Shown in pieces: positions 23,828 through 31,588 of a stretch of 45,786 nucleotides of DNA; the first letter of the stretch is position 1, and each line of letters opens with the position of its first letter. The translations under genes were made by a program, and so were the position numbers. Under the pieces are notes generated by a model. The model searched no databases. It saw only the letters and a program-made list of their open reading frames with translations, and was not told where the DNA came from. The stretch lies in the NCBI GenBank assembly GCA_964606385.1, contig CAZSFZ010000018.1:1-45786 (forward strand), written 5' to 3'. The stretch is from Aquincolibacterium sp964606385 (lineage in GTDB: Bacteria; Omnitrophota; Omnitrophia; Omnitrophales; Aquincolibacteriaceae).

Positions 23828-24928
23828 TTGAGAATTATCGCGATCGCGAACCAAAAAGGCGGATGCGGGAAGACTACGACCAGTATCAATTTCTCTGCGT
23901 GTCTCAATTTTCTTCAGAAAAAGGTTCTCGTGATCGATCTGGACCCGCAAGGGCATTCCACGATCGGTCTTGGGATCAAAACGCAGAAGGGGATGCTGAC
24001 GCTCTATGACCTGTTGAGTCCGCTTCAAAGTATTGCGCCATCCCTATCCCAGGTGATCCGTCCCCTCAAGCCTGATTTTGATCTTATTCCCTGTAATACC
24101 AGCCTGAACGCCCTCGAAGAGGAATACGGTTTTGTTCCTAATTATCATCTTAAGCTCCGGGATCTGCTCAGCCGGATCCAGGATGAGTCGCATCATTACG
24201 ATTATGTCGTTCTGGATTGTCCTCCGAACCTCGGAGTGCTTACCTGGAATGCCCTGAATGCCGCCGATGAGATTATCGTTCCGGTGGAACCATCCTTTTT
24301 CTCCCTTCACGGGCTGGCGAAGATCTCCGAGACGCTGCAGGTCGTGAACCGGAGCCGGGAAACCGCTCTGGAGGTCCATGCCTTGCTGACGATTTTCAAC
24401 TCCGAGGCGAATTTCTCGCATGAGATCTATGAAGAAGTGAAAGCCCATTTTCAAAACCGGCTTTTTACAACGATCATCCATGAACATACGAGCCTCAAAG
24501 AAGCTGCTGCGGCGGGTCAAAGCATTGCCCAGTACGCGCCCCAATCGCCGGCGTTCCAGGATTACCTGAACCTGGCGGTGGAATACCTGGAACGGGACTG
24601 GAACCGCAAGCTTCCCTCCAAAGAGCTTGGCTGGGAGCAGGTCTATAAGAACCACTTCGGCCCGCGCCAGATCTCGGACGGGATCCTTTTCCAATTTTCA
24701 AGTAAAACGGCTTCTTCGGTGGAGGTCGCGGGCGATTTCAATCATTGGGTTCCGGAGCCGCTTATCCGCCGGAACCAGGACGGTCTTTGGCAGAAGGTCA
24801 TTCCGGTGGAATTGAAAACGTTCCGTTACAAGTTCATTGTGGACGGGGAGTGGCAGGTGGACCCCAACCAGCCGGTGCAGAAACAGAATGCCTATGGCGG
24901 CGTTGATTCTTACATGGAGTTTGTCTGA
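23828..24928 (+). CDS. ParA-family ATPase fused to a CBM48 glycogen-binding domain
   Basis: 366 residues from TTG 23828 (AAGGAG nine bases upstream; no ATG fits). Residues 1-255 are a complete ParA/Soj ATPase: deviant Walker A K10-GGCGK15-TT, 'VLVIDLDPQGHST' and 'DYVVLDCPPNLGVL'. Residues about 286-366 match the AMPK-beta/CBM48 glycogen-binding module: 'VEVAGDFNHW', 'FRYKFIVDGEW', 'DPNQP'. Of the four carbohydrate contacts known in AMPK-beta1 (W100, K126, W133, N150), three are present (W307, K335, W342) and the last is Asp360. The predicted protein would position something on DNA or membrane while binding an alpha-glucan; this role is inference. First of three overlapping genes. Confidence 0.92.
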   Translation: MRIIAIANQKGGCGKTTTSINFSACLNFLQKKVLVIDLDPQGHSTIGLGIKTQKGMLTLYDLLSPLQSIAPSLSQVIRPLKPDFDLIPCNTSLNALEEEYGFVPNYHLKLRDLLSRIQDESHHYDYVVLDCPPNLGVLTWNALNAADEIIVPVEPSFFSLHGLAKISETLQVVNRSRETALEVHALLTIFNSEANFSHEIYEEVKAHFQNRLFTTIIHEHTSLKEAAAAGQSIAQYAPQSPAFQDYLNLAVEYLERDWNRKLPSKELGWEQVYKNHFGPRQISDGILFQFSSKTASSVEVAGDFNHWVPEPLIRRNQDGLWQKVIPVELKTFRYKFIVDGEWQVDPNQPVQKQNAYGGVDSYMEFV

Positions 24929-25734
24929 TGAGTGATTCCAAGAAGCTGGTGCGGGGGCTCAAGGACATTTCGCCGCTTTTTGGCGCAGCCGCCGAAGTTC
25001 CCCAGGGACCTCGTGCGCCAGAGGTCCAGATCGTAGGGGTTTCCAGCCCCGATGCCGATGGCGATTCGCTCCTGCTCAACACCTTTTTTGCGTCCCAGAT
25101 CGCGTCTCCGGATAAGGCTTGTAATATCCTGAGCGTTCTTTCGCGTCATGCGAAGGCTTTGCTGGGAACCGTGAACGGCAGGTCCGAATCTTTTGGGGCG
25201 CATCTTGAACGGTGCTGCCTTTACTGGGATGAGCTTCGTGAGCTTGTGAACCGGCCGGCCGGATCGCGCACCGAAGGGGTGCTGCAAAGCCGCGATATTT
25301 TTCTCGATTTTGAGTACCGTCAACTTTTGCACTACGAAAAGATCCTGGCATTGCTCGATAAATGGGTGCTGGTCGTGAAGCCTTCGGCGGAATCCCTGAC
25401 GGAAGCCTACAAGATGATGAAAGTCGGGCTTGCGATCAATCCCCAGCTCGAATGTTATATGACACTGTCGGGACAGGCGAACGAGGCTCAAGGATTGATG
25501 GTGTTCGAGCGTTTTTCGGATTTTGTGCTGCGGCACCTGGATGTGGAGCTGGGTTGGCTTGGCTGGATGGATCTGGCGGATCCTGCCCGGTATTTTTCCT
25601 CAGCGCTTCACACGGAGCTGCTCAAATATCAATCCTGGAATGTCCGGCCCAACCTCCAGAAATTCATGCTGGCGGAGTGGATCGAATCGTTGGAGAAAAA
25701 GTCCCGAAAGGTTTTTGTGGAGGTGCCGCAATGA
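24928..25734 (+). CDS. MinD/ParA-like protein without a P-loop (pseudo-ATPase)
   Basis: 268 residues; its ATG overlaps the ParA stop by one base (TGATG). Fold hints: strand-loop 'VQIVGVSSPDADGDSLLLNT' sits where Walker A 'GKGGVGKTT' is expected, but both lysines are missing. Later 'LDKWVLVVKPSAESLTEAYKMMK' resembles the MinD/FlhG segment before switch helices. A charged helical insertion occupies residues about 65-110. No signal peptide or membrane segment. I infer a degenerate ATPase that dimerises with or regulates the adjacent ParA-CBM48 protein; the homology is by eye and uncertain. Confidence 0.7.
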   Translation: MSDSKKLVRGLKDISPLFGAAAEVPQGPRAPEVQIVGVSSPDADGDSLLLNTFFASQIASPDKACNILSVLSRHAKALLGTVNGRSESFGAHLERCCLYWDELRELVNRPAGSRTEGVLQSRDIFLDFEYRQLLHYEKILALLDKWVLVVKPSAESLTEAYKMMKVGLAINPQLECYMTLSGQANEAQGLMVFERFSDFVLRHLDVELGWLGWMDLADPARYFSSALHTELLKYQSWNVRPNLQKFMLAEWIESLEKKSRKVFVEVPQ

Positions 25735-26267
25735 TCGTTACCCAGGAACGCGCCTTCCGTCAGGGGATCTTCCAATCGATCCGTTCTCTTATCCAGGAAC
25801 TCCATGAGGACAAAGTGATCCTCGAAGATGTGCACGGGGCCCCGTTCCTTTTTAAAAGCAAGGACGCGCAGGTTTGGGTCCGTATCTTCTACCGTTCCAT
25901 GCGGGATTTCTCAGTAGAAGAGCTTCAGAAGGAGATCAAAAAACTCTGGGTGCTCATGCCGAACGACGCGTCGCTTTATCTTTTTTATCCCGAGCTGGAC
26001 CGCGAGCAGATCTTCAGGATGAACGGGTTCAGCGACCGGCTGAGCTTTTTTGAATACGCGGGGCTCTCGAGCGGGGAGAGGCAACAGGCGGGCGTTCGCA
26101 TCTGTAAATGGGTTCCTTCACTAGTTCATGCTCTTAATCCTTCCCGTGAAAGCGAAATACCGCCATTGGATCGATCGCCGTCCCATAGCTTTATGCAATA
26201 CGCCCGTTTAACGGCGGAGGAAGTTTCAGGTCTTGCCGAATTGTCGCTCGCGCTCAAGCGGGCCTGA
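25731..26267 (+). CDS. Unknown protein, third gene of the ParA-CBM48 operon
   Basis: 178 residues from ATG 25731, which overlaps the previous stop (ATGA) and follows GGAGGTG. It is a soluble alpha/beta protein by appearance: an N-terminal helix ('FRQGIFQSIRSLIQELHED'), strands around 'VWVRIFYRSM' and 'ASLYLFYPEL', and a C-terminal helical end. I do not recognise the family and see no catalytic motif. The strict overlaps tie its expression to the two upstream proteins. Confidence 0.75.
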   Translation: MIVTQERAFRQGIFQSIRSLIQELHEDKVILEDVHGAPFLFKSKDAQVWVRIFYRSMRDFSVEELQKEIKKLWVLMPNDASLYLFYPELDREQIFRMNGFSDRLSFFEYAGLSSGERQQAGVRICKWVPSLVHALNPSRESEIPPLDRSPSHSFMQYARLTAEEVSGLAELSLALKRA

Positions 26268-26302
26268 GCCGGTTTCCGGGGTTTGACGCGCTTATTTCGT
26301 TC

Positions 26303-26331
26303 TTGATGGTGCCTGTCATCTCTTCTATAAT
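26303..26331 (+). promoter_or_regulatory. Sigma-70 promoter, start almost at the next start codon
   Basis: TTGATG at 26303-26308, 17-base spacer, perfect TATAAT at 26326-26331. The expected transcription start (about 26338) is only five bases before ATG 26343. Confidence 0.7.
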
Positions 26332-26342
26332 CCCTCCTAATT

Positions 26343-27059
26343 ATGCCAAGCCCCATTACGCAAAATCTAGACGTCCTTAAAAAAGCCCAGCAATTGGACA
26401 GTGAGATCCACGAGACCCAATTACAGCTCGAGGAAATTCCCGCCCAGCGGGTTCAGCTTAAATCCGAGCTGGAGCTTGAAAAAACCCGATTGAACGAGCT
26501 CGAAAAGTCCCTGAAAGATATCCAGCTGAAGCTCAAGGAGAAGGAGCTGGAGCTTGCGCAGAAAGAAGGGCAGATCAAGAAGCTCGACGGACAGCTCTCC
26601 CAGGTCAAGACCAATAAGGAATACGGCGCCCTGCAACAGGAGATCGCTTCACTCAAAGCCGATAATTCGCTGCTCGAAGAAGGGATCATCCATATCTTGG
26701 ACGAAGTAGACGCCGCCAAGGATGAGGCCCGCAAAGAAAAAGAAAAACTTGTTTCCGTCACAAAATCCTTTCAGGACCGTGAGAATGAATTAACGGCCCA
26801 GGAAAAATCGATGCAGGGGCGGCTCGCGGAGATCAAGAAACAGCGCGAAGAATCGGTGGCGCAATTGCCGCCGGAACTCGCGGAACTCTATGACCGGATC
26901 GCGCAGAAAAAAGAAGGGCTCGCGCTCGCAGTGGTGCATGGCGAGGTGTGTGCCGCGTGTCAGATGAAGTTGCGCCCGCAACTTCTGAACGAGATCCGGT
27001 TGGGGGAGCAGATCATTGTTTGCGAAAATTGCTCCCGCATTCTTTATTTCGAGAACTGA
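26343..27059 (+). CDS. Coiled-coil zinc-ribbon protein (DUF164/C4-type)
   Basis: 238 residues: a long antiparallel coiled coil (about 10-185) followed by a C4 zinc ribbon with CAAC at about 205 and CENC at about 228, the layout of the DUF164/CT398 family. Family members have been linked to flagellar or type III secretion chaperoning and to RNA-related roles, but the function here is open. 'LSQVKTNKEYGALQQEI' is a typical family motif. No ribosome site precedes ATG 26343, and the promoter lies so close that the transcript would be nearly leaderless. Confidence 0.88.
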   Translation: MPSPITQNLDVLKKAQQLDSEIHETQLQLEEIPAQRVQLKSELELEKTRLNELEKSLKDIQLKLKEKELELAQKEGQIKKLDGQLSQVKTNKEYGALQQEIASLKADNSLLEEGIIHILDEVDAAKDEARKEKEKLVSVTKSFQDRENELTAQEKSMQGRLAEIKKQREESVAQLPPELAELYDRIAQKKEGLALAVVHGEVCAACQMKLRPQLLNEIRLGEQIIVCENCSRILYFEN

Positions 27060-27185
27060 TTCGCTTTACCCCTCCCAGCGCCTTTTTTTTTGTTTCCTCC
27101 CATAAGCCTGATTCCTATTTCTGACTAAGTTTTTCCCAGCTCTTTTAGCCCTTTTTTCTTGCCTGTATAGGAGGTTTCTGCCTAC

Positions 27186-27211
27186 TGACCGGGGAGGCCC
27201 CTGGAGACAGT
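27186..27211 (+). other. GC-rich hairpin upstream of the mraZ promoter
   Basis: GGGG/CCCC with a 3-base loop, extended by outer CTG/CAG pairing. No T-tract follows. The rest of 27060-27230 is T-rich with no clear gene. Confidence 0.3.
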
Positions 27212-27230
27212 TTCCCTATAAAAAAGAATG

Positions 27231-27259
27231 TTGACACGATATTAAGGGAAAGCTATACT
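27231..27259 (+). promoter_or_regulatory. Strong promoter of the mra/division cluster
   Basis: Perfect TTGACA at 27231-27236, 17-base spacer, TATACT at 27254-27259, directly before the MraZ operator. Confidence 0.85.
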
Positions 27260-27274
27260 GCAGCCGATAATGAA

Positions 27275-27299
27275 GTGGGGGAAAGTGGGAAAAAGTGGG
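27275..27299 (+). promoter_or_regulatory. mraZ: MraZ operator (three GTGGG repeats)
   Basis: GTGGG occurs at 27275, 27285 and 27295, exactly 10 bases apart, between the promoter and the mraZ start. MraZ is known to bind such helically phased repeats upstream of its own gene, so autoregulation is expected. Confidence 0.85.
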
Positions 27300-27322
27300 A
27301 ACCCTGAAAGGAAATAGAATCC

Positions 27323-27760
27323 ATGTTTTACGGTGAATTCGAACATGTGATCGATACCAAAAGCCGCGTGATGATCCCCGCCAAGTTCCGCGAGATTTTC
27401 AAAGAACGCTACGTGGAACGTTTTTTCATCACCCGCGGTCTCGATCAGTGCTTGTTCGTGTTCACGGAAGAGCAGTGGAAAACGGAAGAAAAGAAATTCC
27501 GCGACATGCCTTTCACCAAAGCCGAATCCCGAACGTTCAACCGGCTTTTCTTTTCCGGCGCCTCGGAAGTGGTCTGCGACAAACAGGGAAGGATCCTCAT
27601 TCCGGATTATCTTAAAACCTATGCCGACATCAAGTCGGAGGTCATGATCGTCGGTGTGTCGAGCCGTATCGAGATCTGGGCGAAAGAAAAATGGCAGGGC
27701 TTTTTTGATCATCATAAGAACCATTTCGAAGAACTTGCTGAAAAATTAGCCTCAGAATAG
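27323..27760 (+). CDS. mraZ: Transcriptional regulator MraZ
   Basis: 145 residues with two SpoVT/AbrB-like halves: 'FYGEFEHVIDTKSRVMIPAK' at the N-terminus and 'DKQGRILIPDYLKTYADI' in the second half, both with the DxxGR/DxxSR signature. It is the first gene of the division and cell wall cluster and a DNA-binding regulator of it. The phased GTGGG sites lie 24-48 bases upstream. AAAGGAA precedes the start. A STAS gene follows 13 bases later, an unusual insertion before rsmH. Confidence 0.96.
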   Translation: MFYGEFEHVIDTKSRVMIPAKFREIFKERYVERFFITRGLDQCLFVFTEEQWKTEEKKFRDMPFTKAESRTFNRLFFSGASEVVCDKQGRILIPDYLKTYADIKSEVMIVGVSSRIEIWAKEKWQGFFDHHKNHFEELAEKLASE

Positions 27761-27773
27761 AAAAGGAGCCATT

Positions 27774-28112
27774 ATGGTCTATCACGCGAGAACGAAGGTG
27801 GGAGTGGATGTGCTGCGTTTTAACGGCGATCTCGACGCGCTCAGCATGATCAAGATGAAAGGGCGTATGAACCGTCTGTTGAACAGGAACCACAAGCGCC
27901 TGTTGCTGGATCTCAAAGATACGAAGCATGTGGAACTGGCCGGTGTCGGCATCCTGGTCGATCGTTTGCGCAAGGTGCGGGAGCAAAAAGGGGACATCAA
28001 GCTCTGCAACCTGCGCCCGGAAGTGGAGCGGACCTTCCAGATGATCGGCGTGAATGGTTTGATGGAAAGTTATTCGACCGAGGAAGAGGCGATCCTTAGT
28101 TTTGCGTCATAA
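27774..28112 (+). CDS. STAS-domain protein lacking the phosphorylation serine
   Basis: 112 residues, one STAS domain: 'GVDVLRFNGDLDALSMIKMK', 'KRLLLDLKDTKHVELAGVGIL' and 'LCNLRPEVERTFQMIGVNGL'. At the phospho-acceptor position the usual DSSG reads E54-L-A-G57, so it cannot be controlled by the normal serine kinase. It has AAAGGAG before ATG 27774. It lies between mraZ and rsmH, whose start overlaps its end by 11 bases. It may be a constitutively active anti-anti-sigma factor or have a structural division role; both are inference. Confidence 0.88.
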   Translation: MVYHARTKVGVDVLRFNGDLDALSMIKMKGRMNRLLNRNHKRLLLDLKDTKHVELAGVGILVDRLRKVREQKGDIKLCNLRPEVERTFQMIGVNGLMESYSTEEEAILSFAS

Positions 28113-29010
28113 TCCTGTTCTTTTACAGGAAGTCCTGGAGCATCTGGCGTTAAGGCCCGGGGCCATTGTGATGGATGGGACCCTGGGCAGCGGGGGGCAT
28201 GCCGAAGCGATCCTCGCAAAGATCGGCCCGGACGGAAAACTGTTCGGTTTTGATCAGGACCCTGAGGCGATCGCGAGATGCCGGACGTTATTCGGCGAAG
28301 ATCGCCGGGTTACCTTGATCCATGAGAATTTCAGGGCTCTCAACAAGGTTTTTTCGGGGTTGGGGGTCGTTGGATTCGACGCGGTCCTGCTGGATATCGG
28401 GACCTCGTCGGAGCAGTTGGCGGATGGGAAGCGCGGTTTCAGTTTCCAAACGGAAGAGGAATTGGATATGCGGATGAACCCGGAAGTCGGTTTGAAAGCT
28501 TCGGAGTTGCTCGCGCAAATGTCCGAGATGGAACTCGCCGATATTTTTTATCACTACGGCGAAGAGCGCCATTCGCGAAGGTTTGCCCGCCTGATCGTTG
28601 AACGCCGCCGTGAACAACCCATCCGGACGATCTCCGAACTCAATGAAACGCTTGAAAGCGCGCTGCCGGCCCACATGCGGTTCAAAAAAGGGCAGCGGCC
28701 TTCTTGGGCAAGGCGGCATCCGGGGACCAAGGTGTACCAAGCTTTGCGGATCGCGGTCAATGACGAGCTGGAAGCCCTCAAGGAAGGGATGACGGCGGGG
28801 TTCGAACACCTTAAAAACGGCGGGCGGCTCGGCATTATCAGCTTTCATTCGATCGAAGACCGGATCGTGAAGCAACAGTTCCGGAAATGGGACGACGAAA
28901 AGCGCGGAAAATTGATTTTTCGCAAACCAGTTGTTGCAAACCGTTCTGAAATATTGAATAATCCAAGAGCAAGAAGCGCAAAACTGAGAGTGATCGAAAA
29001 AAAATCATGA
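28102..29010 (+). CDS. rsmH: 16S rRNA (cytosine1402-N4)-methyltransferase
   Basis: S-adenosylmethionine-dependent methyltransferase (formerly MraW), 302 residues. The start TTG 28102 gives 'MRHNPVLLQEVLEHL', matching the usual N-terminus; no ATG lies closer. SAM-binding 'DGTLGSGGHAEAIL', 'DAVLLDIGTSSEQL', 'GFSFQTEEELDMRMN' and the end 'IISFHSIEDRIVKQQF' are diagnostic. It overlaps the STAS gene by 11 bases and ftsL by 4 bases. Confidence 0.96.
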   Translation: MRHNPVLLQEVLEHLALRPGAIVMDGTLGSGGHAEAILAKIGPDGKLFGFDQDPEAIARCRTLFGEDRRVTLIHENFRALNKVFSGLGVVGFDAVLLDIGTSSEQLADGKRGFSFQTEEELDMRMNPEVGLKASELLAQMSEMELADIFYHYGEERHSRRFARLIVERRREQPIRTISELNETLESALPAHMRFKKGQRPSWARRHPGTKVYQALRIAVNDELEALKEGMTAGFEHLKNGGRLGIISFHSIEDRIVKQQFRKWDDEKRGKLIFRKPVVANRSEILNNPRARSAKLRVIEKKS

Positions 29011-29399
29011 AAGGCAGCGGAAAGATCTTAGTGCTCATCGGCATCTTGACCTGCGCGATGCTTTTTTATGTGCATCTGCAGATCGCTTCCGTACTCGTCT
29101 CTCTTGAGATCCACAAAAGCTCCCGCGCACTTGCCGAAAAACAGGAACTTGTCCGCCGTTTCCAGTTCAAAGTCGATCAGCTGAGGGCCCCCCGCCTTCT
29201 TGAAGCAAAAATGAAGCGTCATGACATGGGCTTGGCGCTTCCGAACAAGATCCAGGTCGTGGAAGTCCCGCCCGTGCCGCAGTTGATGATCCCCGTGGTG
29301 TCCGAACAAAAGGCCACGCGGACCTTTTCCTCCGAGGTCTCGAATTTTCTAGGCCGGTGGATCCAGACCGCTCAGGCCAAGACCGATCTCGCCAGCTAG
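29007..29399 (+). CDS. ftsL: FtsL-like division protein
   Basis: 130 residues, bitopic: a short N-terminus, one membrane segment (about 6-27) and a periplasmic helix 'VSLEIHKSSRALAEKQELVR' forming a leucine-zipper-like coiled coil. Sequence similarity in FtsL is low, so the call rests on topology, size and the position between rsmH and ftsI. The C-terminal 45 residues form an extra Pro- and Ser-containing tail longer than in typical FtsL. Four-base overlap with rsmH. Confidence 0.75.
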   Translation: MKGSGKILVLIGILTCAMLFYVHLQIASVLVSLEIHKSSRALAEKQELVRRFQFKVDQLRAPRLLEAKMKRHDMGLALPNKIQVVEVPPVPQLMIPVVSEQKATRTFSSEVSNFLGRWIQTAQAKTDLAS

Positions 29400-29402
29400 C
29401 AA

Positions 29403-31160
29403 ATGCGTGCGCTGCTTTCGCCGCGTCGATTCTGGTTCCTCTATATCGTTCTGTTCATTTTTTTCTGCCTCGTCATTTATCAGATCATTCAGCTGACCTG
29501 TTTCCACCAGCCCTCCTTGCTGGCCCTGGCTCACCGGCAACATTATTTGACGATCGATGTGCCGCCACTGCGGGGGCAGATCACCGACCGTAACGGAAAA
29601 GAATTCGTGACCAACCTCAAGATCCCGTCCATCTATGGCGTGCCGCGCGCCTTACGGGATGAAGAGCGTCAGGAGCTCAGCCGCCAAGTCGCGAAGATCC
29701 TTGGACTTGATTATAAGTGGGTTCTGGAACGTTTGAGCCGGGATAAATCGTTTGTTTGGCTGAAACGGCGTGTCACCTTTGAAGAATCGGACAAGATCCG
29801 GAAGCTCGAATGTCCGGGGCTGGGGATCCTGGAGGAATACAAACGCTTTTATCCGCAGGGGCCGATGCTTGCCCAGGTCCTTGGTTTTTCTACCGTGGAT
29901 AATCAGGGGGTGGAAGGGATCGAGCGGTCCATGGACAACGAACTGCGCGGGAAACCCGGCATGCGCGTGACCCAGCGCGACGCGAAGGGGCGCGAGATCA
30001 AGGCTTTTGAAATGAAAAGCCTTCCGGTGGTTGACGGGAACCGGATCGTTCTGACGATTGACCAGCATCTTCAATACCTGACTGAGAAATCGCTGGAGAA
30101 GGCGTTCAAGCAATGGAAGGCCAAAGGAGCCTGGGCGATCGTGATAGATCCGAGGACGGGCGAGATCCTTGCGATGGCCAACCAGCCGGGTTTTGATCCG
30201 AACCATTATGCGAATGTCGGGCCGGACGTGAAGCGCAACCGCGCGGTCACGGATATGTATGAACCGGGATCGATATTCAAGATCGTGGCCGCGAGCGGCG
30301 CCTTAAACGACGGGACCGTGACACCGGAAACTCCGATCAACTGCGAGAACGGCAAGTGGAATTACGGTTACAAAGTGCTCCACGACGTACACGGGTACGG
30401 GACGATCCCCGTGACGGAAGTGATCGTGAAGTCGAGCAATATCGGTACCGTCAAGATCGCGCTCAAAATGGGAGCGAACCGGTTCCAGGATTACGTCAAA
30501 AGTTTCGGTTTTGGAGCCCAGACCGGTCTGGATATGGCCGGGGAAGCTCCCGGCTACACGCGGCCTGTGGCTCAGTGGTCCAAAACGTCCCCTTATAACA
30601 TTCCCATGGGCCAGGAAGTCATGGTGACGGCCCTGCAGATGGTAACGGCCATGTCTGTCATCGCGAACGGAGGAAATCTTGTGAAGCCGTATATCATCTC
30701 CAAGATCCAGGATCCCGCCGGAGTGACGCTTAAGGACAAGAAACCCATCATCAAGCATCGAGTGATCAATCCCGAAACCGCGGCGACGATGCGCAACATC
30801 CTGACCCAGGTCATCGAGCGCGGCACGGGGACCAAAGCCAAGATCCCGGACGTGCTCGCGGGAGGCAAGACGGGGACCGCGCAAAAGATCCTGCCGGGAG
30901 GCAAAGGGTACTCCCACTCCTCGTTCATGTCTTCCTTTGTGGGGTTCGCCCCGTCGGAAAATCCGCGCTACGCCATGGTCGTTGTGTTGGATGAAGCGCG
31001 TCCCATGTATTACGGAGGGGTGGTGGCGGCTCCTGTATTCAAGGAAGTCATGGAAGCCGCCCTTTTGACCCAGGCGCCGGCTTCCCGGAGGGGGAGCGTT
31101 CCCGTCCCGTCAGTTGCGGAACAGAATGCCGCCGCGGCCGACTTGGCTGTGGCGGATTAA
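29403..31160 (+). CDS. ftsI: Peptidoglycan D,D-transpeptidase (penicillin-binding protein, FtsI-type)
   Basis: Cross-links septal peptidoglycan. 585 residues: a membrane anchor (about 12-35), a dimerisation/pedestal domain beginning 'VPPLRGQITDRNG', and a transpeptidase domain with the nucleophile S290-IF-K293, S344-S-N346 and K489-T-G491. Gene order mraZ-rsmH-ftsL-ftsI is standard, but the Mur ligase genes that normally follow are missing; a promoter and tRNA come next. The C-terminal tail (about 555-585) is Ala/Pro-rich with no PASTA domain. Confidence 0.95.
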   Translation: MRALLSPRRFWFLYIVLFIFFCLVIYQIIQLTCFHQPSLLALAHRQHYLTIDVPPLRGQITDRNGKEFVTNLKIPSIYGVPRALRDEERQELSRQVAKILGLDYKWVLERLSRDKSFVWLKRRVTFEESDKIRKLECPGLGILEEYKRFYPQGPMLAQVLGFSTVDNQGVEGIERSMDNELRGKPGMRVTQRDAKGREIKAFEMKSLPVVDGNRIVLTIDQHLQYLTEKSLEKAFKQWKAKGAWAIVIDPRTGEILAMANQPGFDPNHYANVGPDVKRNRAVTDMYEPGSIFKIVAASGALNDGTVTPETPINCENGKWNYGYKVLHDVHGYGTIPVTEVIVKSSNIGTVKIALKMGANRFQDYVKSFGFGAQTGLDMAGEAPGYTRPVAQWSKTSPYNIPMGQEVMVTALQMVTAMSVIANGGNLVKPYIISKIQDPAGVTLKDKKPIIKHRVINPETAATMRNILTQVIERGTGTKAKIPDVLAGGKTGTAQKILPGGKGYSHSSFMSSFVGFAPSENPRYAMVVVLDEARPMYYGGVVAAPVFKEVMEAALLTQAPASRRGSVPVPSVAEQNAAAADLAVAD

Positions 31161-31168
31161 TCCCTTTA

Positions 31169-31197
31169 TTGTATACTCCTCATGAGGGTGTTATAAT
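31169..31197 (+). promoter_or_regulatory. Promoter of the tRNA-Pro unit with palindrome in the spacer
   Basis: TTGTAT at 31169-31174, a 17-base spacer and perfect TATAAT at 31192-31197. The spacer contains the perfect palindrome CCTCATGAGG (31178-31187), which could be an operator or chance. Confidence 0.65.
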
Positions 31198-31234
31198 TCC
31201 CGCCGTTTCATTTCCTCCTCTGTCAGATATTTAT

Positions 31235-31308
31235 CGGGGTATAGCGAAGCCTGGTATCGCGCTACGTTCGGGACGTAGAGACCGTAGGTTCAAATCCTAC
31301 TACCCCGA
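31235..31308 (+). tRNA. tRNA-Pro, anticodon CGG
   Basis: Folds as a full cloverleaf: acceptor CGGGGTA (31235-31241) with TACCCCG (31301-31307), discriminator A, and anticodon stem CTACG/CGTAG around the loop TTCGGGA, giving anticodon CGG for proline codon CCG. The T-arm is GTAGG-TTCAAAT-CCTAC. The 3' CCA is not encoded, so it must be added after transcription. Confidence 0.95.
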
Positions 31309-31330
31309 TAATTTGTAAGAGGTCCTCTTC

Positions 31331-31528
31331 ATGATGGAATGCAAGATCGAGAACAATAAAAAATCCTGCAATTGTTCCTACGAGCCCTGTTCCCGCAAAG
31401 GGATCTGCTGCGAATGCGTTGCCTATCACCGTGAGCAGAATCAGTTGCCTGCCTGTTATTTTCCCGATAGTATTGAGCGTACGTACAATCGTTCCATCGA
31501 AAAATTCATTTTGATCCACAAAAAATAA
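31331..31528 (+). CDS. Small cysteine-rich protein, DUF6485
   Basis: 65 residues with seven cysteines clustered in the 'CNCSYEPCSRKGICCECVAY' segment, followed by 'HREQNQLPACYFP'. This pattern matches my memory of the DUF6485 family, probably a small metal-binding domain. ATG 31331 and ATG 31334 are adjacent and either may be used. It lies 22 bases after the tRNA, probably on the same transcript. Function unknown. Confidence 0.8.
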   Translation: MMECKIENNKKSCNCSYEPCSRKGICCECVAYHREQNQLPACYFPDSIERTYNRSIEKFILIHKK

Positions 31529-31588
31529 GCATAAAAAACAGCTTTTTATTTCAAAGAGCCAAGGTCTTCAAACAAAAAGGAGCTAACC

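Noticed and set aside
31531..31549. Terminator after the DUF6485 gene
   Set aside because: The ATAAAAA/TTTTTAT pairing is AT-only and too weak to support a call.
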